Below, piece by piece: positions 1 to 6,115 of a stretch of 13,557 bases of DNA (position 1 is the stretch's first letter; each line of letters starts with the position of its first letter). Origin of the DNA: Firmicutes bacterium CAG:110 (GTDB lineage Bacteria > Bacillota > Clostridia > Oscillospirales > Oscillospiraceae); NCBI GenBank assembly GCA_000434635.1, contig HF988051.1:359-13915 (forward strand), given 5' to 3'. The position numbers were made by a program, and so were the translations under genes. The notes beneath the pieces are model-generated. The model made no database searches and had not been told where the DNA came from. It saw only the letters and a list, made by a program, of their open reading frames with translations.

Positions 1-84
1 CAAAACAATAGACCGCCGCAGCCGTTTTTCTGCGCCGAAAACCGACCGTCTCCGCCCAATTCCCGGGGCAAAGCGGCCGCTGTC

Positions 85-270
85 TGTTTCCGTAGGTCTC
101 CTGACTTGTGTCTCGAGCGGCGGCCTGTCTGCCTTCTCGGAATTCTCCAATGACTGGCTTTCACCAACGGCAGGCCGTCTCGACACTTACAGTGCCGGCA
201 GCGTGGGGACTCGCACCCCGTTCTCTTGTTCAGCCGGGCAGTCTGAACGCCCCGCCCGGCCACGGAAACA
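85..270 (-). promoter_or_regulatory. Cobalamin riboswitch (RS1), intact aptamer
   Basis: Read on the minus strand this matches the adenosylcobalamin aptamer in order: a P1 stem (TGTTTCCGT at the 5' end pairs with ACGGAAACA at the 3' end, plus positions 262-270 and 85-93), a GGGGTGCGAGTCCCC hairpin, the B12-box-like GGCACTGTAAGTG, an AAAGCCAGTCATTGG segment, GAGAAGGC, and the 3' consensus AAGTCAGGAGACCTAC. It should bind a cobalamin and control a downstream minus-strand gene that lies beyond position 1, most often B12 transport, B12 synthesis or a B12-independent isoenzyme. No clear terminator or anti-RBS hairpin is visible in the remaining 84 bases, so the expression platform may lie outside the window. 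Confidence 0.9.
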
Positions 271-301
271 TGAATTAGGTTGTAATTTTAGAGAAACCAC
301 G

Positions 302-355
302 CAAAAAATGGTCATCGCGTGTTCCACCGACGGGTAGAACATCGCCATGACCATT
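302..355 (-). terminator. Intrinsic terminator between the two riboswitches
   Basis: On the minus strand AATGGTCAT pairs with ATGACCATT (plus 347-355 and 307-315), an inner GTTC/GAAC pair extends the hairpin, and a run of six T follows. It lies directly 3' of RS2, where an expression-platform terminator would sit, and ahead of RS1. Confidence 0.75.
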
Positions 356-373
356 CCGAAGCAACATTCTGAC

Positions 374-741
374 GAAACAGTAGGTCTCCCGACTCGCGCC
401 TCAAGCAAAACCTGCCCTGCCTTCTCAGGTCGCCCCAATGACTGGCTTTCGCCAACGGACAGGCTTCTAAACGCACACGGTATTGGTCAATGCGGGGCTT
501 CAAGGAACATCTGACTACATCGGCAAGAGCTGTGAGCGAGAGATTTTTCGACCAATCGAGGTATCGGAAACGGTGGAATACTTTGTGTATTTCCCGTTTT
601 CGATACCGAAGAGTGGGCGGAAAAGATCCGCTCACAGTCGCAGACGATGTAGTCAGATGTTCCTTATTACCCCATTTCCTTGTTAAGCCCTGCCCCCTGA
701 CGAAACCGCCGTTACGGACGCAGCGCCTCTGCTCGTGTTTC
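374..741 (-). promoter_or_regulatory. Second cobalamin riboswitch (RS2), interrupted by a hairpin element
   Basis: The 3' half (374-500) tracks RS1 closely: GCCTG, then GAAAGCCAGTCATTGG, GAGAAGGCAG and GTCGGGAGACCTAC. The 5' half is on the far side of a 164-base insertion: GCTTAACAAGGAAATGGGGT at about 671-690 (minus) lines up with GCTGAACAAGAGAACGGGGT in RS1. Removing the insertion rejoins GGGG with CCCC, and the distance from CCCC to GCCTG is then 29 nt, as in RS1. A short P1 (GAAACA/TGTTTC) closes 736-741 with 374-379. The B12-box segment reads AATACCGTG rather than GGCACTGTA, so the aptamer is probably degenerate as well as split. Confidence 0.7.
502..665 (+). repeat. Structured ~160 nt hairpin element, copy 1
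   Basis: Perfect inverted repeats of 21 bp close the element (502-522 with 645-665). Inside follow an 8x8 internal loop (GCAAGAGC on the left), an 8-bp stem (531-538 with 629-636), an internal loop with AGAGATTTTT opposite GGAAAAGATC, a 13-bp stem (560-572 with 595-607, one G-T pair) and a 22-nt apical part containing GGAATACTTTGTGTATTTCC. Copy 2 at 1601-1763 has the same layout. It sits inside RS2. No target-site duplication is evident and there is no coding capacity. I do not recognise the family; it could be a non-autonomous palindromic mobile element or a structured RNA. Confidence 0.85.
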
Positions 742-751
742 TCTATTCAGT

Positions 752-780
752 ATTATAAGACCGATTTAAGAAATTGTCAA
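752..780 (-). promoter_or_regulatory. Consensus sigma-70 type promoter for the riboswitch leader
   Basis: On the minus strand TTGACA (775-780) is followed after exactly 17 bases by TATAAT (752-757). Transcription should start near 745, only a few bases before the RS2 P1 strand, and run left through RS2 and RS1 to a gene off the window. Confidence 0.85.
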
Positions 781-855
781 TACAATTTTTAAAATCCCCA
801 CAACATCTTGTGTCGAAAAAGCCGTCAGAATCCACATATTGTTACACATTTGTAA

Positions 856-1530
856 TTATTTTCCGTCAGAATCCGCCACCCGGAACCACGCGCCGCCGGT
901 TTCGATCAGCCCGTCCTTCCGCAGCTTCCCGATTTCCGCCGACATGGCGCTCCGCTCCACGCCCAGATAATCCGCCAGCGCCTGACGGTCATAGGGGATC
1001 GTAAACTCCGCGCTGCCGTGGCGCTTCGCCTGATCGAGAAGAAATTCCATCAGCTTTTCCCGGGTCGTTTTCCGGGACATGAACCGTATCTTCTCCGTCA
1101 GCGCCAGATTTTTCTGAGCGATGCCCTGCAAAAGATTGTATACCAGCCGGCTGTGGAACAGACAGTCATGGCCGCAGCCGGTCATCACCCGCCGGCAATC
1201 CAGCAGGAGCACGGTACTGTTCTGCACGGCAAAGGCGCTGACCGGCAATGTCTCCAGCCCCGCGCAGACGAAAGCTTCCGCGAACAGCCCGCCGGGCGCG
1301 GCCACCGTCAGCACGCTTCGGTTTCCGTAGTAATCGTCCCGGACGATCTGCACCCCGCCGGACAGCACGACCCCCACGAACCGGGCAGGCTCCCCTTCCA
1401 GAAACACCGGGTCGCCTTTTGGTATCTCGACCACCTTTTTGTCCAGACAGTTCAGTATTTCCGGCATTTCCTGCCGCGTTATCCCCGTGAACAGCGGACA
1501 TTGGGACAATATTTCATAATATGCTTCCAT
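856..1530 (-). CDS. Crp/Fnr-family transcriptional regulator
   Basis: A 224 aa protein with the Crp/Fnr layout. An N-terminal cyclic-nucleotide-binding-like beta roll covers roughly residues 1-130 (LFTGITRQEMPEIL and the segment around FLEGEPARFVGVVLSGGVQI). A dimerisation helix follows, then a C-terminal winged helix-turn-helix from about 165 with DRQALADYLGVERSAMSAEI as the recognition region. The start is fixed by AAAGGAG eight bases upstream of ATG. A strong promoter and a perfect palindrome lie immediately upstream. In gut Clostridia this kind of regulator often neighbours redox or nitrosative-stress genes such as hcp, and here it is divergent from a 4Fe-4S protein gene, so redox-responsive control is plausible. 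The effector is unknown. No Fnr-type N-terminal cysteine cluster is visible. Confidence 0.85.
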   Translation of the reverse strand: MEAYYEILSQCPLFTGITRQEMPEILNCLDKKVVEIPKGDPVFLEGEPARFVGVVLSGGVQIVRDDYYGNRSVLTVAAPGGLFAEAFVCAGLETLPVSAFAVQNSTVLLLDCRRVMTGCGHDCLFHSRLVYNLLQGIAQKNLALTEKIRFMSRKTTREKLMEFLLDQAKRHGSAEFTIPYDRQALADYLGVERSAMSAEIGKLRKDGLIETGGAWFRVADSDGK

Positions 1531-1541
1531 AATCGCTCCTT

Positions 1542-1557
1542 TGTTGGAATTCCAACA
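1542..1557. promoter_or_regulatory. Perfect 16-bp palindrome, candidate operator of the Crp/Fnr regulator
   Basis: TGTTGGAATTCCAACA is its own reverse complement. It lies just downstream of the predicted start site of the regulator gene and upstream of its ribosome binding site, a typical place for negative autoregulation. It also overlaps a possible plus-strand -35 (TTCCAA) for the divergent ferredoxin-like gene, so one site could control both. Binding by this regulator is inference. Confidence 0.6.
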
Positions 1558-1579
1558 TACGTTTTTGCAATAGTATAGT
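1550..1579 (+). promoter_or_regulatory. Possible promoter of the 4Fe-4S protein gene
   Basis: TTCCAA (1550-1555), an 18-base spacer and TATAGT (1574-1579) form a weak plus-strand promoter whose -35 overlaps the palindrome. A transcript from here would carry hairpin element copy 2 in its leader. Confidence 0.35.
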
Positions 1580-1600
1580 AAACTGTGGCCATAAAGTCAA
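1572..1600 (-). promoter_or_regulatory. Promoter of the Crp/Fnr-family gene
   Basis: On the minus strand TTGACT (1595-1600) and TATACT (1572-1577) are 17 bases apart, followed by the palindrome and the AAAGGAG ribosome binding site. The -35 hexamer directly abuts the left arm of hairpin element copy 2. Confidence 0.8.
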
Positions 1601-1763
1601 GGGAAGCTCTGGACAAATCGGCGAGAGCTGGCGGCGAGAGATTTTTTCCTAGACGAAGGCTTCACAAGTGGAGGAATACTTTGTGTATTTCCCGCTTGTG
1701 AAGCCGCACGGCTAGGGAAAAAGGTCCGCTGTCCAGCCGAAGGTGATTTGTTCAGAGTTTCCC
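1601..1763 (+). repeat. Structured ~160 nt hairpin element, copy 2
   Basis: It has the same architecture as copy 1. The outer stem 1601-1620 pairs with 1744-1763, including three G-T pairs. An 8x8 internal loop follows (GCGAGAGC on the left), then an 8-bp stem with one bulge (1629-1636 with 1727-1735), AGAGATTTTTT opposite GAAAAAGGTC, a 13-bp stem (1658-1670 with 1693-1705) and an apical GGAATACTTTGTGTATTTCC identical to copy 1. The 13-bp stem sequence is quite different from copy 1 yet fully paired. The right arm ends about ten bases before the ribosome binding site of the 4Fe-4S gene, so if transcribed it would be a leader structure. Confidence 0.85.
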
Positions 1764-1787
1764 CCCAAAAAACAGGAGGAACAGATT

Positions 1788-2486
1788 ATGATTCGCAGAA
1801 TTATTGAAATCAACCGGGAAAAATGCAACGGCTGCGGCGCCTGCGCGGCGGCGTGCCACGAGGGCGCCATCGCCATGGTAGACGGCAAGGCGCAGCTGAT
1901 GCGGGACGACTACTGCGACGGTCTGGGCGACTGCCTCCCCGCCTGCCCCACCGGCGCGATCACCTTCGTAGAACGGGAAGCGGCTGCTTATGACGAAGCC
2001 GCCGTTCTGGCCGCAAAGGCGAAAAAGGAAGAAAAACTGCCCTGCGGCTGCCCCGGCTCCGCGGCGCGGGCCATTCACCGGGAGGAATCCCCCTGCGACG
2101 TCAGGACGCCCCAGCAGTCCCAGCTGCGCCAGTGGCCGGTGCAGATCAAGCTTGCGCCCGTGAACGCGCCATGGTTCGACGGGGCAAAGCTTCTGGTCGC
2201 CGCCGACTGTACGGCCTACGCCTATGCCAATTTCCATCAGGATTTCATCAAGGGCCGCATCACGCTGGTAGGCTGCCCCAAGCTGGACGCCGTGGACTAT
2301 TCCGACAAGCTCACGGAGATTCTGAAGCACAACGACATCCGCAGCATCACGGTCGTTCGGATGGAAGTCCCCTGCTGCGGCGGCATTGAGCAGGCGGTGA
2401 AGAAAGCGCTGCTGAACAGCGGAAAGCTGATCCCGTGGGACGTGGTGATCGTTTCTACGGACGGAAGAATTCTGGACAGGGTGTAA
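1788..2486 (+). CDS. 4Fe-4S ferredoxin-domain protein
   Basis: A 232 aa protein starting at ATG 1788, seven bases after AGGAGGA; an in-frame ATG at 1743 lies inside the hairpin element and has no ribosome binding site. Residues 13-23 hold a classical CxxCxxCxxxC cluster motif. The second motif is atypical, with Cys43, Cys49 and Cys53 followed by proline (CDGLGDCLPACP). Further cysteines occur in LPCGCPGSAA near residue 88 and in a C-terminal domain with LVGCPKLDA and EVPCCGG. This cysteine pattern fits a known family of two-cluster ferredoxin-like proteins in anaerobes, often near Crp/Fnr regulators and hydroxylamine reductase. The physiological partner is not established. It probably works in cytoplasmic electron transfer or redox sensing. 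It is divergent from the Crp/Fnr gene. Confidence 0.8.
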   Translation: MIRRIIEINREKCNGCGACAAACHEGAIAMVDGKAQLMRDDYCDGLGDCLPACPTGAITFVEREAAAYDEAAVLAAKAKKEEKLPCGCPGSAARAIHREESPCDVRTPQQSQLRQWPVQIKLAPVNAPWFDGAKLLVAADCTAYAYANFHQDFIKGRITLVGCPKLDAVDYSDKLTEILKHNDIRSITVVRMEVPCCGGIEQAVKKALLNSGKLIPWDVVIVSTDGRILDRV

Positions 2487-2509
2487 TCGATCGTCAGGCA
2501 GTATTTGCT

Positions 2510-2548
2510 AACAAACGGAGCCTCCGCCAAATGGAGGCTCCGTTTGTT
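2510..2548. terminator. Bidirectional terminator between convergent genes
   Basis: A perfect 16-bp stem (2510-2525 with 2533-2548) encloses a 7-base loop. The stem contains GGAGGCTCCG and ends in AACAAA/TTTGTT. It follows the 4Fe-4S gene on plus and overlaps the stop codon of the gene ending at 2547 on minus. Confidence 0.85.
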
Positions 2549-3110
2549 ACGTCTGGTCTGCAAGTATGATGCCAAGATCGTGTTCAAGCATGTGCATGTA
2601 CTTTGCGGTAAAAACTGTATCAGCGGCATACCCGGGAACGACCTTGGGGAAGAATTCGTTGCCCCACAGGAAGCCCCAATAGTGTACAAGCTTAAAGCCT
2701 ATGGTTTCCAGATAGGAATAATAATCCTCAATTTGAATTGCCAGTGCTTGCTGCTCCGGGGTAAACCGCTGGACAGAAGAACATATGGCGTCTTCGGTGG
2801 TTTGCACCTGCGGAAGCGCAGAAAAAAGATATTCTCCATGAAGTTCTTCATAATCGGTTTGGAGCCGGAGCTTGTTTACTGGATCTCGGTAACAATCCAA
2901 GTTCCAGCGAACACCCTGCCATGCAACATACAATAGTTTGGCAGCAAACTGTCTTTCCAGCGTATCCACAAAAGCATCATCGGATAACTTCGCATTGGCT
3001 TGCGCAAAAGGAAGATATTCTTTTGTATAGCAGGAATCAGCCTGTTCCAGCGTACTCCTTAATTGCAGCGCAAGCTGCGTCTCATTCAGCTCGAATTTTA
3101 CAATCGACAT
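2547..3110 (-). CDS. Hypothetical protein, 187 aa
   Basis: The ORF is preceded by GAGG seven bases before ATG and ends inside the terminator hairpin. The protein is probably soluble and largely helical, with aromatic-rich stretches (LLYVAWQGVRWNLDCY around residues 59-74; YYSYLETIGFKLVHYWGFLW around 129-148). There is no signal peptide, no clear transmembrane segment and no motif I recognise. It lies upstream of, and away from, the two XRE regulators and may belong to the same accessory region. Its function is unknown. Confidence 0.6.
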   Translation of the reverse strand: MSIVKFELNETQLALQLRSTLEQADSCYTKEYLPFAQANAKLSDDAFVDTLERQFAAKLLYVAWQGVRWNLDCYRDPVNKLRLQTDYEELHGEYLFSALPQVQTTEDAICSSVQRFTPEQQALAIQIEDYYSYLETIGFKLVHYWGFLWGNEFFPKVVPGYAADTVFTAKYMHMLEHDLGIILADQT

Positions 3111-3234
3111 ACCATTGCCTCATTTCCAATATAAATAATCAGAACCATATAAATTTATATTTATAAGTAATTCTGATAGGCTTATAATACAGGAAAAGGC
3201 ATGTCGAAGTCAGTCGAATTATAGCAAAAGGAAA

Positions 3235-3265
3235 CCAGCAGGCAATCTTTTTGATTGCTTGCTGG
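3235..3265 (-). terminator. Terminator after the minus-strand XRE gene
   Basis: A 13-bp stem (3235-3247 with 3253-3265, one G-T pair) encloses a 5-base loop, followed on minus by a T-rich stretch. It lies just beyond the stop codon of the gene at 3271-3603. Confidence 0.7.
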
Positions 3266-3270
3266 CGAAA

Positions 3271-3603
3271 TCAGCCGTTTTCATAGTAGGCTTCAATATA
3301 CGCTTTGACGCAGTGGTATATTTTGCGCCGCTCCTTTGCGGGGAGACCCTTCATGAGATCGTCTAAATCAGACGGAACAGAATCGGCAGAGTGATCGATG
3401 ACATCCTGAAGCAATGTATCGGCGGACGCATCCAAAGCATTGGCAATATTGCAGAATGTGTCCATCTTGGTAGGCTTGAAGCCCCGTTCAATTACGCTGA
3501 CATGCATAGGGCTTAAATTCACCAATTCTGCCAGCGCTTCCTGCGTCAGCCCCTTTTGCTCACGGGCTGCCTTGATTCGTTTCCCGACTGCCTTCAAGTC
3601 CAC
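3271..3603 (-). CDS. XRE-family transcriptional regulator, 110 aa
   Basis: An N-terminal Cro/C1-type helix-turn-helix spans about residues 7-62 (KRIKAAREQKGLTQEALAEL, then LSPMHVSVIERGFKPTKMDT). A short helical tail of about 45 residues is likely for dimerisation. The start codon is GTG at 3603, preceded by AAAGGGATG. It is probably a repressor of its own promoter and of neighbouring accessory genes; targets cannot be named. The gene is divergent from the second XRE gene. Confidence 0.8.
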   Translation of the reverse strand: MDLKAVGKRIKAAREQKGLTQEALAELVNLSPMHVSVIERGFKPTKMDTFCNIANALDASADTLLQDVIDHSADSVPSDLDDLMKGLPAKERRKIYHCVKAYIEAYYENG

Positions 3604-3657
3604 GGTTAATCATCCCTTTAGAATCAGATTTAATTCCAGTAAGTAGTATAACCGTGG
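3600..3657 (-). promoter_or_regulatory. Inverted repeat around the start codon of the XRE gene
   Basis: CCACGGTTA (3600-3608) and TAACCGTGG (3649-3657) are perfect 9-bp inverted repeats. The GTG start codon lies within one arm. They could be two operator half-sites, or in RNA a hairpin that hides the start codon. Neither role is proven. Confidence 0.4.
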
Positions 3658-3979
3658 GAAATGAGAAAGCACAGAATCTATTATATTTAGAATAGGTATA
3701 ATAGAACTATATTTTAATGCAAATTACGGAAGAAGCCAAGATTATTCGTTTCCCAATTCTGTCGAGGAATGGATAGAAAAGTATTCTGTCCGTCAGAAAA
3801 AACGGGAAGTGGATTCCATCTCATGATTTGCCTCTTTCCTGTTATTATGCGTTCTGTATTGCAAAACACATCCGCAAATAATTCCACTGATTCAAGACGC
3901 AACTATTGTATAGTCCACTCAAGCAGAACGCAAGTAAAATAAAATGTTACTGATACAAAACATTGGGAGGAAATCAGTA
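3604..3979. other. AT-rich intergenic region between divergent XRE genes
   Basis: No convincing gene is present. Several TATAAT-like hexamers occur around 3685-3705, readable in both directions, which fits divergent promoters. A 62-codon minus-strand frame at 3714-3902 starts with TTG and has no clear ribosome binding site or recognisable sequence, so I do not call it. Confidence 0.5.
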
Positions 3980-4339
3980 ATGGTTGATTTAGGAGTACGC
4001 TTGCAGCAATTACGTATGGATCGCAATATGTCGCAATCTGAACTGGGAAAAGCACTGAATCGAAGCAAGTCTGTCATCAGCGCCTATGAAAATGATCTCC
4101 GTATCCCTCCGCTGGAGGTACTGACCGAGATCGCACTGATTTTCAACGTGTCACTGGATTTTCTCGTTGGGATAGATAAGGCGGAGATGGTCTCGGTAGA
4201 TGGGCTGAACGACACGCAAAAGGCGATCATTCATTCCCTGATTTACGAATTTACGAACGATCATTCCCCATATCCCGGTCTTACCGAGCATCAGCAAAAG
4301 CTGCTGAGTCAGATTATGGTTGAATTCTCGAAAAAATAA
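3980..4339 (+). CDS. XRE-family transcriptional regulator, 119 aa
   Basis: The start is ATG 3980, seven bases after GGGAGGAAA; an upstream ATG at 3944 has no ribosome binding site. A Cro/C1-type helix-turn-helix occupies residues 4-60 (VRLQQLRMDRNMSQSELGKA, then SKSVISAYENDLRIPP). A hinge with the common DFLVGID motif and a short C-terminal helical region follow. The pattern is typical of SinR-like regulators found in mobile elements. A hairpin terminator follows 46 bases downstream. Confidence 0.85.
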   Translation: MVDLGVRLQQLRMDRNMSQSELGKALNRSKSVISAYENDLRIPPLEVLTEIALIFNVSLDFLVGIDKAEMVSVDGLNDTQKAIIHSLIYEFTNDHSPYPGLTEHQQKLLSQIMVEFSKK

Positions 4340-4385
4340 TATCCACCGGACATTTGCATTTTATTGTTCGAGTCCTAGGAACAAA

Positions 4386-4429
4386 AATAATCCGAACCCG
4401 TTTTCCACCAAGAACAGGTTCGGATTATT
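4386..4429. terminator. Hairpin terminator
   Basis: A perfect 13-bp inverted repeat (AATAATCCGAACC with GGTTCGGATTATT, 4386-4398 and 4417-4429). It is placed to end the XRE transcript on plus; the T-rich tail is better on minus (ATTATTTTTG). Confidence 0.7.
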
Positions 4430-4733
4430 CTTCTCTGGTGCGGGTGTTCTTATAGGACTTTTCAAAAAATCAGTATTTCCCTAGACGTTTTTCAATTTCA
4501 GGGCAGCGAATTTCGTGTTTTTCTTGCTTCATATTCCCTCTCAAAAAGGCGATTGCTTCCCGCAGTCGCCTTTTTGTGTAGCAAATAGGGTGGAAAATCG
4601 GCCTTTGTTTCCTTTGAGAGCGGCGAATGAAGCACCGCCTGTGTGTTCTCACATGGAGGGATTTTTAAGGGAATACAGGCCAACAAGACTACGAAAATCA
4701 ACACTTATTTTTACCCAGAAGGAGGTCATCAAA
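4430..4733. other. Intergenic region upstream of the integrative-element genes
   Basis: About 300 bases without a convincing gene, and together with 4340-4429 a gap of nearly 400. It contains one clear hairpin (4543-4575). A 13-codon frame at 4627-4668 is too short to call. It probably contains the promoter for the gene at 4734, but no clear hexamer pair was found. Confidence 0.4.
4543..4575. terminator. Bidirectional hairpin terminator
   Basis: AAAAAGGCGA (4543-4552) pairs perfectly with TCGCCTTTTT (4566-4575), giving an A-tract/T-tract terminator usable on either strand. It separates the XRE region from the element genes. Confidence 0.75.
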
Positions 4734-5252
4734 GTGGCAGTTTTCCGCATTGAGCGAAACCGGGATTATACGGTCATGTCCAACCATCATCTGCGGGACA
4801 CAGAGCTGTCCCTGAAATCCAAGGGGCTGCTTTCCATGATGCTGTCCCTCCCGGAGGAGTGGAACTACACCACAAGAGGCTTGGCAGCCATTTGTAAGGA
4901 GGGGGCCGACTGCATCGGCTCGGCTCTTCGGGAATTGGAGCAGGCGGGGTATATTGTCCGCAGCCGTATCCGAGACAGCAAGGGCAAGATCGTAGATGTG
5001 GAGTACATCATCTACGAAACACCCCACAAGCCACAGTCGGCACCGCCGGAGCCGGAGCGTCCAGATACGGAAAAACCGGATATGGATACCCCGTGTCCGG
5101 AAATGACCGCGCAATTAAATAAAGATAAAGAAAAGAAAGATAGATCAAAGAAAGATTTAGAAATTACGGATGAAATCCATCCTATCCCATCGTATCGCCC
5201 TTCCCAGGAAACGAGGATGGGAACGGATGGGATGGAAGTCAGAGATTCTTGA
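4734..5252 (+). CDS. Replication-initiator-like helix-turn-helix protein, truncated
   Basis: GTG start at 4734 after AAGGAGG, 172 aa. The N-terminal 95 residues (VAVFRIERNRDYTVMSNHHL, KSKGLLSMMLSLPEEWNYT, ALRELEQAGYIVRSRIRD) match the winged-helix initiator-like protein present in many Firmicutes conjugative transposons. A proline-rich and then lysine-rich linker follows. Family members continue with a C-terminal domain of roughly 120 residues or more (from memory of the family); here the frame stops after MEVRDS, where the sequence changes to TrbL coding. The protein therefore looks cut by a deletion junction near 5250. In an intact element relaxase and coupling-protein genes would normally follow; they are absent. 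Confidence 0.7.
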   Translation: MAVFRIERNRDYTVMSNHHLRDTELSLKSKGLLSMMLSLPEEWNYTTRGLAAICKEGADCIGSALRELEQAGYIVRSRIRDSKGKIVDVEYIIYETPHKPQSAPPEPERPDTEKPDMDTPCPEMTAQLNKDKEKKDRSKKDLEITDEIHPIPSYRPSQETRMGTDGMEVRDS

Positions 5253-6105
5253 CAAACTGGACCAGTGGCTCCGTGGGCTGCTGACAGAGGGCATCAAGGG
5301 GAATTTAACAGGAATGTTCGATTCCGTCAATACCAAAGTAGGCGAGATTGTGGGAGAAGTGGGAAAGACGCCCCAGGGCTGGAACGGAGGCGTCTTTTCC
5401 ATGATCCAGAATCTTTCCGAAACGGTCATTGTCCCCATTGCCGGGGTGATCCTCACCTTTGTCATGTGTGTGGAGCTGATCCAGATGGTCACGGAGCGAA
5501 ACAATCTCCACGATATCGATACCTGGATATTCTTCAAGTGGGTGTTCAAGACCTTCTGCGCCGTGCTGATCGTCACAAACACCTGGAACATCGTTATGGG
5601 CATCTTTGATGCGGCGCAGAGTGTGGTCAACAGCAGCGCGGGGGTGATCATCGGCAATACCTCTGTGGATATCAGCGGCGTGCTGGGAAACCTGGATGCC
5701 CAGATGGAGGCATTGGAAACGGGAGAACTGTTCGGTCTGTGGTTTCAGTCCATATTCGTGGGGCTGACCATGAACATCCTGTCCATCTGCATTATGCTGG
5801 TGATTTACGGCAGGATGATCGAGGTGTACCTGACCGCCTCGGTTGGACCAATTCCTCTTGCCACCATGACCAACCGGGATTGGGGGCACACGGGGCAAAA
5901 CTACCTGCGTTCCCTGTTTGCCCTGGGCTTCCAGGCGTTTCTCATCATGGTGTGCGTTGGCATTTATTCTGTGCTGGTGCAGAACATCGGCGTGGGAAGC
6001 AACGTGTCCGCCGCCATCTGGGCCTGCATGGGGTATACGGTGCTACTGTGCTTTGCGTTATTTAAAACCGGCAGTCTGTCAAAGTCCCTATTCGGGGCCC
6101 ATTAA
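5227..6105 (+). CDS. TrbL/VirB6-like conjugation membrane protein
   Basis: About 292 aa from ATG 5227, with weak GAGG ten bases upstream; overlaps the preceding frame by 26 bases. The motifs EVGKTPQGWNGGVFSMIQNL, NNLHDIDTWIFFKW, GRMIEVYLTASVGPIPLATM and TGSLSKSLFGAH are hallmarks of the CD1105/TrbL-like family in Tn916- and CTn-type elements. There are about six hydrophobic segments (near residues 58-80, 100-128, 172-200, 205-222, 235-262 and 265-285), so it should be a polytopic inner-membrane channel component of the type IV secretion apparatus. The first residues before KLDQWLRGLL appear to be supplied by the junction rather than native. The ATG used may therefore be an accidental replacement. 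Confidence 0.85.
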   Translation: MGWKSEILDKLDQWLRGLLTEGIKGNLTGMFDSVNTKVGEIVGEVGKTPQGWNGGVFSMIQNLSETVIVPIAGVILTFVMCVELIQMVTERNNLHDIDTWIFFKWVFKTFCAVLIVTNTWNIVMGIFDAAQSVVNSSAGVIIGNTSVDISGVLGNLDAQMEALETGELFGLWFQSIFVGLTMNILSICIMLVIYGRMIEVYLTASVGPIPLATMTNRDWGHTGQNYLRSLFALGFQAFLIMVCVGIYSVLVQNIGVGSNVSAAIWACMGYTVLLCFALFKTGSLSKSLFGAH

Positions 6106-6115
6106 GGAGGTATGT

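Noticed and set aside
620..665. The minus reading GCGACTGTGAGCG inside hairpin copy 1, considered as a B12 box.
   Set aside because: It is part of the element's own stem and internal loop, and copy 2 has no such motif.
187..792. Open frames of 67-107 codons on both strands in the first 800 bases.
   Set aside because: They overlap the riboswitches and the hairpin element, have no ribosome binding sites and show no protein-like pattern.
822..874. A 12-base direct repeat, CCGTCAGAATCC, at 822-833 and 863-874 around the end of the Crp/Fnr gene.
   Set aside because: Short, with one copy inside the coding sequence; no hairpin, promoter or element boundary is associated with it.
1018..1578. A 186-codon plus-strand frame opposite the Crp/Fnr gene.
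   Set aside because: It is an antisense shadow of a clearly recognised gene with a good promoter and ribosome binding site.
3714..3902. A 62-codon minus-strand frame between the XRE genes.
   Set aside because: TTG start, no ribosome binding site, no recognisable motif, and an AT-rich background where such frames arise easily.
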